A stretch of 64,000 nucleotides of DNA, taken from the NCBI GenBank assembly GCA_019055375.1, contig JAHQIW010005555.1, positions 62,001 to 126,000 on the forward strand. The letters are read 5' to 3'. This DNA is from Parelaphostrongylus tenuis (taxonomy: Eukaryota; Nematoda; Chromadorea; Rhabditida; Metastrongylidae). Of the stretch, positions 33,160 through 44,197 are shown piece by piece; the first letter of the stretch is position 1, and the number at the start of each line of letters is the position of its first letter. The position numbers were made by a program, and so were the translations under genes. The notes beneath the pieces were generated by a model that had not been told where the DNA came from, searched no databases, and saw only the letters and a list, made by a program, of their open reading frames with translations.

Positions 33160-36100
33160 TCGGAGGAAGAGCGATACTTATTTACTATGTCGGCGACCAA
33201 TGCAAAGCTTACTAAGCTCTGACTTACTTACATTATCTTTATGAGTAGTGCGAATATTGTAATGGTATTTTTTTGACTCATACATATCTCCATAATGATT
33301 GTTCGTCGTCAGTTAGATGGTTAATGGCTCGGATTGGAGTCTCTTAAGTTTAATAACATCATGTTCCAAATTGAAGAGGAACAGCCAACTTCAAGTTCCG
33401 CGTATAAGAAGTTCATCATCAAGAATTTAACGTCGAAATACGGGTTACCTACTTTTGTGGTGAAACATGTCAAAATGTTTGCATTCCCACCGGCGACAAG
33501 GTGACCACTTCTTATTACCCTCATTATGTCAAACACGCCGAGACGTTGCAACATAATCCTATATTAGACCCATCTGGCCCAGCTGATATTCAGGCCATTA
33601 TTCAATCATCGTAGCTGCCATCTCAATCAAACTCTTAAGGGCCGTGAATAGCAGCACCCAAGACTCCACCGGCCGTCGTGCTCCGTAGACAGGTTCACCG
33701 TATCGAACCTTTCACATCATATCTCTACAGTCCAGTGATCACCTCTCGCTTTGAACCTAATATAGTCGTTCTATAGCTCTTTGTGATCCCATTCATCATT
33801 GTACGCTGCTCATTGTCACTCATGCACCTTATTACATCATTAACTTGCTCCATCATGACTTTACTGTTCAAGCGATTGCTATTTAAAATATCATTAAGTT
33901 GTTCTATGCATCATCTTGATATTACTCATCTTTATGTGCTGCTCACTGCCATCCATACATCTCACTTCTTCGGATCTTAACCCTCATCTCATAAGAAATC
34001 ATCATAATCGATCTCGTCGTATTGTTTATTAATTACGCAATATCGTCATCGTGTGATTATTCTTTTGTAATATTACTATTTGTAACTATTGTACTTTGTA
34101 GATTGTTCGTGTAAAAAATTAGCGATTGTTCGAATAAATATAGGAAGAGCAACATGGCAGGATACTCAAAACGCATTGCACGTTACCACACACTCAACGA
34201 GGACTAAACACAAGTTCTTGCAAGTAAGCCAAGTTAAATTACTCTGGCACATTTGTTACTACACTTGATTTTCTTTCACGTACACGCCACTAAAACTTCG
34301 ACAGGGATGCATTTGCAGAATTCTACAAACACTGGCACGCCACTGAATCTTCTAGACACTGCCATTAGAAGAATTTGAGAAAAAATTAGGCAGTCAATGA
34401 GGAGTCAGAGTTGTGACTTCTATGACTGTCATTCAATTTTGCGATCTTTCAATAGTTTTTGGATTTTTGAATTGATATATAACTGAGATAATGAGCAGAA
34501 TTTGTTCAATAGCGTTGCTGGTCAATTCTGTGTGTATTTTAATTCCCCTTCAATTCACTCTATTCTTCTATCTTTATCGTCGATAGTAAAGGGATGTCCG
34601 CGAGACTCCGTCATATTACACGTCAAATTCACCTTGACGTGCGTTTGGCGCGAACTTCGCTCTCTGCATTCCTTATCACATAGCTCATTGATATTCTAAA
34701 GCCTTTGCTGAGTGAGTTTGAGTTCGTAGGAGTACAGCGCAAATCATGAAATAGAAATGAAAAAGGGGACGAGATAAATGAAATCTACCTAAACACAGTA
34801 TGAATTAGAGTTATAGTATAAATAATGACATCAGAAATACTACTTTGATATCTCAATTCTTATTCCGTAAAACTAGTGGGAGAATGCGTCCAATATTCAA
34901 CTATCCAGAGGAAAAGTATGGAAAAGGCAATATAGAAGAATGCTTGAATAAGGAGTACTGCTCAAGCTCGCATGTAGGAATGGAAGATTGCAAGTTCAGC
35001 AATAGTTTTAAACAAAAATGTCTTTCAGTGAATTGAGGTAAGATTTGTGATCCAACTGCAGAAGCCTAACACCTCTTTTGAAAAACACATTGAGTTGCAG
35101 ATGAATCCCACTACGAGACAAATATTGCAGAGCTCATTCATCTTCATCGTTCACAGAAGGCTTCATCTTAGAGCGATCGGGCATTTACATGTATATCGCT
35201 GCTTATCGTCCCTGAACAACTTGATAAGAAACTCGATGAGGTTTGAAGAGATTCGAAATGTTTGAGCCTACTGTTTATCTATCTTAATCTGAAATATTCA
35301 GCACCTTGGGTCTAAATGAGCGGTAACTCGCTAGTCATACGGCTTACAAATAGATTTTTTGAATGTGGGAAAAGTATAGTGATCTTGCTCAATTGCTTAA
35401 CGCTAATGTACTATGATAAAATTCAATATAAATGATTCCTCCCGTATGGTAAAAGGGTAACAGTGAAGAAAGAGAATGGAGGTGGTACTATGACGGTCTT
35501 AGCGAAAGTATTCCGCAGCTTTTTTCCCTTTGTCAATTCAATGTGAGGCATCTATGCAGTTCATTGAAGGGAGTTTGATATTATGAAAGGAAGCACAACA
35601 ACACACATGCAAACTCTACAACACATGCAAACACACAACACTAGCGCGTCACTCTCGCTTTTTGCATATACTTTCTTATATTATTCAATAAGTTTTACAT
35701 GCATACACTAGATTTGAGCACACCTGTGATTACTGGCATATCTCTAATCGGACTATTGGAAAAACCTACTGTCTAACGAATAGCTTCTTTGTGACAGTAT
35801 TATAGTGTTAATCAATGGATGGGATCTTATACCATTTTTGTCAATGGTTTCTTGTGAAGTGTGGTCGTCTGGTCACCTTCCGTTTTCCTCTCTCTTCACA
35901 GCTGTCACAGTATCGGAGTTTGTTGCACGGCATAATCGTTTTTCCAGAAACGTCATATAGTGTAGCGTTTACAAAAATGCTACTGTGTGTATGTTTTTCT
36001 CTCGATCTAATATTTTAGAAAAAAGGCTTCCCATCTCTCTGATATGTTCGGAAGAAAGGGACTTTGAAAAATGATGATAACAAAACTCGGAGTTGATATG

Positions 36101-37309
36101 TTGGTAGGTTATCGCAGGCATAGGCCCAAGGACGCATAAAACAGCATATATGGCTCTTGATGTACATGAAAGTATGAGACTTTCCACAGAGATAAAGCAA
36201 TGTCGACGCTTTATCAATTGTCTTTTGAATACAGTCGAAGTATTTACCCATATATATATATATATATATCTTTTGTATATCATAGAATAGATCGACATAA
36301 TATCTGAGTTATATTTTTCACGCTTTTCGCCGCACGTACAAATCAGTCCGTACATGATGCCACAGGTAGAATGGTCATAACACTTTTAACAATAAAGTGG
36401 TCGGAAATCGGACGCTTGTACTGCCTTAGAGCTTTTTGAACAAATTCAATGCAAAGTGTCTCTTGTATATACGGTGTATACACAAATTTGGTCTTCTGAT
36501 TACATGAAGTATACACGGATTAGTCGATCTAGGACCTCGAGTCGAGAAAAAACTTCTTGTGAAATTATTTTTGCATTCGCTACTGAGTCATCATAAGGAA
36601 CTTAAACTAATGGTTTCTTAGACTCAGCTCATTTTGACCATGGTAATGAGTGCGGCAATACAAACTTAAATTTAGAAGTTTTGTTCACGCACTAATGATG
36701 CTAAAGGCTCATTCAAACTTTTCACATATAACTTGTTAGCCCGAATAATTCTGTTTTATACTTTAACACACTCATGGCTATTAAATGCAAACTACTTGTA
36801 GATGATCACGTAGTAAATTGGCTGCTTAGACAGTGAGTCATAACAACCGACTCACTGCTGACTCGCGCTGTGCTTACCAGCGACCCACAGACGTTTCATA
36901 GGGCGTTTTTGTTAACTGCCGGACAGTGTGGGGTGGAGCTCGGCTCCACGGGCGCCGCGACGGCATCACAACCTATTTGCAGCTGCACCCTCCCCCACAC
37001 CCCCCCACCTTCCCCCGTGGAGTATATAATTTCAATAATTCAAATATATTTGTAGGGGTGGACAGTGGCCGAGTGGTTGTGATGCTCGTTGAAGCATGCG
37101 GCGCAAGACTGACTCCCTCCCCACACTCATAAGCAGACATCAACGAAGCTCTATGGCACTCCACTGCCTTATATCCGTTAGATTGCAAGGAGACATGCTC
37201 AGTCAGTAATCTACGACGAAGAAGGAGGAGAAATGATAAGAGTTAGATGGTCAAGTACTGGGCTCCGAGTAATGAAAAAACTGTGAACATGGGTAAAATA
37301 AATAAAGAT
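33160..37309. repeat. Duplicated block A, copy 2 (left part)
   Basis: Aligns with 9115-15100. It lacks the RTE of copy 1: the site at 36230-36243 is empty. It is interrupted at 37310 by the PLE and resumes at 39936-40330. No gene recognised. Short open frames (60-128 codons) are not conserved with copy 1. Confidence 0.75.
36250..36269 (+). repeat. TA microsatellite
   Basis: About ten TA units immediately after the empty RTE target site; copy 1 has only a few. Confidence 0.9.
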
Positions 37310-37409
37310 TCCCACGACCGACTGTCTATTAACCTCGGCATGCTCTAATATAATTCCTGATTTTCTTCTTTAAGCAAAACGCAAGGTGTTACAATAAACT
37401 TTATTCGAC

Positions 37410-37444
37410 AGCTGACGTTTGGGCAGTTCGCCTTCTTCAAAGCC
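37410..37444 (-). ncRNA. PLE hammerhead-like relic, left end
   Basis: On minus: GGCU, UUGAAGA (for CUGANGA), stem II GGC/GCC with loop GAACU, CAAAC (for GAAAC), GUC, AGCU. Stem I GGCU/AGCU pairs. This is the position and layout of the minimal type I hammerheads reported in PLEs, but C3 and G12 are both changed. Confidence 0.5.
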
Positions 37445-37643
37445 TGGAAAGGCTAAAATGTCCGCAATCCGATCAGTCAAACACCTCCGTTACTCCTTTA
37501 GAAAAAATTAGCAGACCTAGATTTCAATCGCATCAAGCACTCAACACTCAACATACTCACCGCTTTTTATATGTGTTCCACCAAATGATTTAAGTGGAGA
37601 CCACTGAAAGAAGATCACATAGGCTCGTAATGCACCTTACCCA

Positions 37644-38214
37644 TCAAAACAGCAGTCTCTCCCTGCAGTTTATGGTTAGACTGAACGTATTAATCCATAA
37701 CGCTTCCAAGATCTTTCGCGCTGCAGCTAGACGTTTGTCAGCTAGGTGTTCTTCTATGCGGGCATAAAGCGGCCTACCCGTTTCGCCAATATATTTATCA
37801 CTACACGCTTTGCAAGAGATTAGGTAGACTGTACCTACGCTAATGCAATCACCGTCTCTACCGTTAGGACATATTTTATATTCTTTCGTCTCGCAGAGAC
37901 GGTCATTTAAGCGGTTGCGAATTAGTTGACGTTTTAGAGATACGGTGGTATTTCTATAATGGCCACCGAGTCCTCTAAACCCACTCTTTTCAAACACCGT
38001 TTATAGCTGTATTAACCTTATCTGAAAAGAACGGGAGGATAAACGGGACTTTCCTTACAATTAAGCTTTCGTTCGGAGGCGCATTATTTCCTCTAAACCT
38101 AAGCCGAGGGATTACGATTTCGTATCCATTATAAGTGGCTATTTCCCGAGCCAATTTCACGAATTCTACTCTCTGCTCCTCTCCGCTACATACATTGGCT
38201 GCTGTTCGAAACAT
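37644..38214 (-). pseudogene. PLE connector and GIY-YIG endonuclease
   Basis: Two frames (38214-37990 and 37997-37644). The second carries the GIY-YIG signature: GTVYLISCKACSDKYIGE, then GRPLYARIEEH with the conserved Arg and Glu. It is preceded by cysteines (LCETKEYKICPNGRDGDC) where PLEs have a zinc-binding motif. GIY-YIG nicks the target DNA. A frame change near 37995 links the two. Confidence 0.85.
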
Positions 38215-38222
38215 GTCTTTTA

Positions 38223-39330
38223 CTAGCGCTTTTTTCGTATGTGAGGGATGAGAAGAGAGATAGTGAACCAGGACATTTTATTACTTGGCCTTTGGTACCA
38301 CTTTGTTATGTAGCCGCTCTCAATCAAGCTTATTTGCACGTTCAAGAATGGGAGCCGATCGTCATTTGGTATCTCATGGGTAAATTTTATATACTCTGAC
38401 TGTTCATTCAACAATCTAAAACAGTTATCTAGCTCCTCTTGAGTCGAACAGATAACCAAACAATCATCTATATACCTACAGTAGAGTAATGGCCGGAGAT
38501 CCATCACTGGTGCTTCCACTTTGGAAATAGAGGCAATCGCCAGGCTAGGTGCCAGTCGCTGCCCATTGCCAGCCCTCTCATTTGAGTATAATAATTCCCG
38601 GACCATCTGAAGATTGAGCAGTTCAAGCACTCTTTTAGTAGGATCATGAACTGCTCAATCGTCAAGCCATTCATGTTTACAGCTCCTTGGTGTTGTACCA
38701 GAAGCTCATGTGTGGCTTGCAATGCGGAGTCATTCGACACGTTAGTATATAGAGCAGTGACGTCGAATGACTCCATTACGTACGCGTTGTTCAGGTTCGC
38801 GTTGCGTAAACGATCCAGGAACATCTGAGTGTTTGTCAGATGGGCTGGAATGTAACCTAGCAACTGGGATGTTATTAAAGTCATGAACCATGCTATCCTA
38901 TCCGTCGGTCCGCCTACACAGCTGATGATGGGTCTAACTTTGAATATACTTGGATCGTTAGACATTAGATCATCAGTGGATAATGACTTATGTGTTTTTA
39001 TAAGTATAAGACAGGACATGTTGGTAAGTGGATTTTTAATTGAGAAGTGATAGATGGTCTTAAGTCTGCCGCTTTTGCCCTACGGACCCACTCATTGTTT
39101 AATTTGAAGTTTTGCCTTTTGAATTTCTTTACAGAAGATGATCGGTAAAGCGAAGCATCGCCGAGATACTTGTTCGTTATTGCGATATCTAACTGTCAAT
39201 GAATCACAACAAATTCTCCACCCTTGTCACCAACTGATAACCTTATCCTTCCTTCCCTTATCAACTCTCGAACTTCTTTCATGCCACGCTTTTGTAGTTT
39301 GGTGAGATTCGTTGAAAGCTTTTCATGCGA
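38223..39330 (-). pseudogene. PLE reverse transcriptase
   Basis: The upstream part has SVGDKGGEFVVI (the PLE-specific DKG box) followed by a stop. The 39019-38504 frame has ILIKTHK, VRPIIS, motif A in FDVTALYTNV and motif B in MRGLAMGS. A one-base loss near 38560 moves the rest to the 38630-38223 frame, with LAPSLAIASI, catalytic motif C in YCRYIDDCLVI and DRLPFLNVQI. PLE RT is related to telomerase RT. Catalytic aspartates remain but the frame is broken at least three times. 5' truncated. Confidence 0.88.
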
Positions 39331-39349
39331 TAGTGAGTAAGGGTTCTAA

Positions 39350-39935
39350 AAGTCTCGTCCGGGTAGGCAGCTCTATGCCCGCATGGAAGAACACCCTGCT
39401 GACAAGCGTCTTAATAGACGGAACACCCCGCTAGGGACGCATAGAGAACAGAAGCACGACGGAATTGATTTTTAAAATCGAAGTCACCATCCTTGCGCAG
39501 GAGCAAAAAACATCAGCGCGAAAGATCTTGGAAGCGTTTTGGATTAATACGACCACTCCAACCGTAAACCGTAGGGAGGAATGCCTTGTAAACATTCGTG
39601 ATATAAGCCAGTATTATAAGACTGTTGTTTTGATGGGTAGGGTGCATTACGGGCGTATGTGTCTCTCGTTCCGGTGATCTCCACTTGGACCTTTTAGTGG
39701 AACACATATAAAAAAGCGGTGAGTATGTTGAGTGTTGATTTTTTTGCCTGATGTGATCAAAATTTAGGTCTGGTAATTTTTTCTAAAGAAGTAATGGAGG
39801 TGTTTGACTGATTGGATTGCGGACATTTTGACCTTTCCAGGCTTTGAAGAAGGCGAACTGCCAAAATGTCAGCTGTCGAATAAAGTTTATTGTAACACCC
39901 GTGTTTTGCTTAAAGAAGAAAATCAGGAATTAAAG
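39350..39935 (+). pseudogene. Inverted PLE 3' end
   Basis: On plus, GRQLYARMEEHPADKRL matches the GIY-YIG end of the main copy, then ARKILEAFWINTTTPTVNRR and the 3' non-coding end. It is a partial second copy in head-to-head orientation, an arrangement seen in Penelope elements. It differs from the main copy at many bases and carries an extra segment near 39410-39500. Confidence 0.85.
39840..39874 (+). ncRNA. PLE hammerhead-like relic, right end
   Basis: The same motif as at the left end, on plus, with AAAAU for GAAAC. Together the two relics point outward from the element, as in the short hammerhead elements. Confidence 0.5.
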
Positions 39936-40329
39936 TAAAGATATTTTTCTATGATGCGTGATTTATCCCGCTCAAAAATTGCTCTCCCAATTGTCTCGAT
40001 TTATTGCGTTGTTTAAAATCGTAATACAAAGGTCACAGTTGCTACCACATTCGTTTCCTCATCATTCTGCACCGCTTGAGCGAATTCATAATTTCGTATA
40101 TACTTCATGATGCATGATTCATCCCGCTTAGTACTTGTCACAAATTCCTTGCGCTCCCTATGAGCGTGATACAAAAGCCACTATTCCAGCTTAAGCATTT
40201 CCTGCGTTGTTTCCATTAAGCGGCGAGAATAGCAAAGGAACCTCCTTAGCCAGACAAAGATTCCAGAACATTCAGTGACCAACTGAAAGCTCATATATTA
40301 GAGAACTGCTATATGCACTTTCTTTCCAA

Positions 40330-42500
40330 ACGACTTCTTCACAGTGCTGTAGTATTCAAAATAAAAATATGTTTCACACTCACACCTCATGCTTTTATTG
40401 CTTCACGCTTATATTTTGTTGGACAAGACTGTTCCCTTAGACGTAGTAAACGTTCAGTAGCCTAAATCTCGAAACGTTCTAGATGTGTTTGCTCTTTAAA
40501 AAGCCTTTCTAACTCACTGTAACGAAAAGAGAAGTTTTGTGTTCCAGGCAAGCGTATTTCTCTCATATTAAAGCTCTTTCCTAAAATGTTAAGAAAGCAC
40601 TTTATAGCGGAAGTTTAGGGAATCCCATCGCTGTGCTTATTTTCTTGAAAGACCATTTCACTACAGTGTAGCAGCGTAAAGAAGATTGAGATTCAATGAT
40701 CCCCTACATTTCCTGCCGGCTAATGTGCGAGTGGTGTGGATCAATAGAGTCAAGCTCTAGTTCTCGCAAGCGTGGTTGCTTCACAAGTAGAGTGAGATTC
40801 TTGTTATTGAATTCAAAATTTTCCTCCTTTTTGATGAAACATCTGGATAAATATGAGTTTGATAGTCAAATATTTCCTCTACGTGTTCTTGTGCTTCTTG
40901 TACAAATGCCTAGGCTGCTCAGGCTTAGGCTTAGGCTTATCAGAGGATTTGGTTAACATTATGAAATGGAAATAAAAGCCTAAGCCTCAGGAAGATAGAA
41001 AAAATTTTTCTACGACAATACAAAAAGCCAAAAAATTTCTGCGAAACGGAGAAAAAATTCCAAGATAAATTATGAGAAGCCTTAACGAGACGCGTATGAA
41101 TCACAGCTTAAATTTTGCCGCGACACCACTGTGAAGGGCTTTTCTGAAAATCAGGAATATTCTCCAGCGCCCTGGAATGTAGTCTATTCAATAGTTACTG
41201 AGATGGGCTACTAATAGGCCTGTTAATGAGATGACTGAGAGGTTTGTAAGCTGTTTAGTGATTAATAATAGGTTGGAAAAAAGTTGTAGGTACTTTTATG
41301 CTAGGCGGCGGCAAATTTTCAAGCCAATCTCGCTCGCTGTACAGGAAATTTTCATAAGAGTGCTTGCAACTAATAGAAAGCTTGAATCTCGGGCTACGAC
41401 ACTACCTTGTCGCTTTTTCCAAACATTACTATATAACGTTGTAGCATTTAGAATAAGATTTTGTTTCTTACTTGCCTTTCGCTTTTATTTTCATTATGAG
41501 TGTAAATCGCTGGAAGCTTGAGAAGAATATTAGCGCGTAGAGAATTTTGTGTAATCATAACCATACGCCTTTTTTCAGAGTTTCTGTCGATGTGGTGAAA
41601 AAATCCTCAGTAAAATAAGAGCAGTCGCCGCCGTTTCAGCGCACAGTGTGGCAGATCACAATCGAGCTACGGGATAAATCAGGCGATTACCTAATTAATA
41701 AGTCACCGCTGTGATTTCGCTTCATATTTTACTCCTCTATGAACCTTTCCAGCGACTTTGTCTACTGGGCAACTCACGGAGCGGGAGCAGGGCAGGGGTG
41801 AGACGATCGACCGCTTTTAAAATATTATTATTCAACTGGGAATTTCTTCACCGCTTCGATAGAAAACTACAAATAAAAACGTGGATTTCGATAGTGCGGA
41901 AAATTCTCTGCAATCTGATATTATTTTTGCTTCCAGCAAATTACATGCGTGATAAAATTGAAGGCGTAAAATGAGTGTGCAACATAACCTTATTGTAGAT
42001 GCAACAGGGTTATAAAAGAGTATTTTGAAAAAGTGGCGAGATAAGTTGTAGCCAAGGATTAAGGCTTTCTGATGAATATCAATACTCCTATGAAAAGCTT
42101 TGTCCAGCGAACAAGGCCGGCTTAAAAATTTGTCACCGCCTAACATATAAGTACAAGTTTCGTCCAGTAAAATATAAGCGCTATAGTAATTAAAGCAAGG
42201 AGCTCGAGTAAAACATGATTTTATTTTGATCCCTGAAAGGGCGAAAAAGGTTTTTCGGATAATCAAAGATACTTTTGAATTCCCTAAATTTCGCGCTAGT
42301 AAATGGTTGATAATAAGTTGTGGAAAAAAACTATGGATAGCGAAATTTGAGCGGTATAATATTGAAGCGCGATATGTGTGAAGCATAAATTTATTCCAAA
42401 CGCTAAAACGGTGTAAATGGCTTTTAAGAAAAAAAGTGATTCAGCAGTTTCTAGAAATTTTAGCTTTCAATTTTTTGCTAACACTCTAAAAAAGTTTCAA
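40330..42500. repeat. Diverged block C, copy 3
   Basis: Parts (41280-42060 best) align with 26040-26770 and 51650-52390. The segment 42060-42180 is an inverted match to about 41280-41370, so this repeat is itself partly palindromic. No gene recognised; one 184-codon minus frame (42386-41832) overlaps the inverted repeat and shows no family resemblance. Confidence 0.5.
40921..40987. repeat. Short interstitial TTAGGC/GCCTAA pair
   Basis: AGGCTTAGGCTTAGGCTTA at 40921-40939 faces GCCTAAGCCT at 40978-40987, giving a small hairpin of nematode telomere hexamers. Only about three and one and a half units, so chance is possible. Confidence 0.6.
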
Positions 42501-42506
42501 AATGCC

Positions 42507-43445
42507 AAATAATCATTATTTGAACCACGCATGTCAGTGGTCTATCAAAGAGGGCCGACTTATAGAGCCCGATACACGTGTTTCGATCTTACGATCTCGT
42601 CACTCAAGCACTTACTTGTTCTCGTCTTTTGCTAATCTCTGTGGGTGCCCCTTCCCCATGCTAAGAGTTAACGACGCCAAACGTCTTATACTCTATGTCC
42701 AGTGAAATTATCACCGAACACAGAGTGTTGTACATTCGATTGCTCTTGGCTCGTATATTCAATGTACCACATCATACGTTTCGAGTGTTTTCTTAAGACT
42801 ATTCTCAGAAAAAGTTTTCTGTCTGGAAAAGAGGTCCCATTACAAGCCGTGCCGAATAACGGCAAATAACTTTTCTCTTTAATCATTATATGATCCAATA
42901 AGTCATGTGGCTTGTTAATGGGCTCATGTACAGCGCGATACAGGAGTTTCGATGTTACAGTCTTGCCAGTCGGGCAGAACTTGTCGTCATTAGCCAATCC
43001 TCTTGTGGCGCTCACTCCCCTATACTAAGAGTAGGCGATGACGAACGATTTACACTGTAAGTCAAGCGAGATAATCACCGAACATACAGTGCTGTACACT
43101 CGATTGCTCAATAGCTGGTATTTCTGTAATATTATACTTTACCTTTGCTAAAGACTATGGTTCCCCGACTGCCGAGACTACAAGGTGCAAACACGTTTAC
43201 CGGGCTGTACAAGAGCCCATTAACAAACCACATGACTTGTTGGCTAAATAATAATTACGAGATATATTCAAATTTGAGTGTGATCTTGATGAAACACTCA
43301 AAATAAAGGTATAATATTACACAAATACCAGCCAATCGAGTGCATAACACCGCATGTTCGGTGATATTCTCACTCGACTTATACTGAATCGTTCGTCGTT
43401 GCCTACTCTTGGTATAGGACAGTGAGCGCCCCAAATGGATTTCCT
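42507..43445. repeat. Diverged family-1 hammerhead repeat array
   Basis: Two units on minus and one inverted on plus, with recognisable ends (ATTATTTGAACC, GGCTAAATAATAATTA), the inner CACTCTGTGTTCGGTG-type hairpin and three decayed hammerhead motifs (42553-42612 minus, about 42918-42980 minus, about 43150-43215 plus). Spacing between the first two cleavage positions is 366 nt. It is older than the other family-1 copies. Confidence 0.7.
42553..42612 (-). ncRNA. Diverged hammerhead with C3-to-G change
   Basis: Stem I GCUUGA/UCGGGC pairs over six positions with two G-U. Stem II GAUC/GAUC is closed by GUAA, then GAAA, ACACGUGU and A at the cleavage position. The core begins GUGACGA rather than CUGACGA, which should abolish activity. 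Stem II differs from other copies yet still pairs. Confidence 0.6.
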
Positions 43446-44197
43446 GTAGGCGACGATTATCTTTATCATTTTGCTTCATGAGACATGCAATGCGCCATAG
43501 ACTGCCAATCCTCTTAATTGTAAGAGAATTTTTGCGACCGGTATTCCATGGCACTAACGAAGGAAACTCATGCAGCAGTCGAAGCAACGCACAAAAATTT
43601 TGCAGACCTTAGGATCGATAACTGCAGGGAAACGAATCTAATGCTGCAAGCAGTGGGATCCGCGCTGGAAAGTGTGATAACGAATTGCATGAAAAAGTCC
43701 GCAGCACACAGATTCTATGCTTGAAAGTGTGAAATACAACTTTTATAATATTGCTTATTAGCACTGCTTGTTGCTACATTGCCCTTATATTGCTTGTGTC
43801 CACTTATTTATTGCTCTATTATTCCCGTTTTCTTTGGATTATTATGTATCGATATACTGTCAACTGTTATTAACAAAAAATCTTTATTGTTTTTGTCCTT
43901 ACCATCTTTTTTTTTTCTCAACTAGCTTTGTTATGATAAGTAGTGAGGCAATAATGGAAGCGCTTTCACAAATTTTGAGCGAAAAGCAGTTGTTTTGCGA
44001 TTTCCCAATTGTAAAATTCTCAGCTCATTTCTAGAGAGAGCACCATATCGAGATTCATTACAATGCACACTTTGATTTTATGCTGCATTACTCTGGCTAG
44101 TCAACATCCATGTGATTTATCAGTTCATTGCTGTTGTGATGCGACAATAAACACCATTAAATGAAATGCTTGCCTCAAAACACACCACCGTCCATGT
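43446..44197. other. Non-coding sequence downstream of the secreted-protein gene
   Basis: Contains the presumed 3' untranslated region of the minus-strand gene. A GATAAA-like poly(A) signal on minus lies near 44120, with no canonical AATAAA close to the stop. An 88-codon plus frame (43768-44034) is hydrophobic and unrecognised. Confidence 0.4.

Larger units (their letters stand above)
37310..39935 (-). mobile_element. Penelope-like element with inverted 3' ends
   Basis: Reading on minus from about 39330 to 37640: RT domain then GIY-YIG endonuclease, the order of endonuclease-positive PLEs. The 3' region (37350-37640) is repeated in inverted orientation at 39350-39931, including part of the GIY-YIG frame. 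Both outer ends are therefore PLE 3' ends with the AATTCCTGATTTTC terminal sequence. TAAAGAT lies on both sides (37303-37309, 39936-39942) and once at the empty site in block A copy 1 (15101-15107). The 41 bp at 37310-37350 are unmatched. Confidence 0.88.

Noticed and set aside
41832..42386. 184-codon minus-strand frame as a gene
   Set aside because: It spans a palindromic block C repeat, has no family resemblance and is not open in the paralogous blocks.
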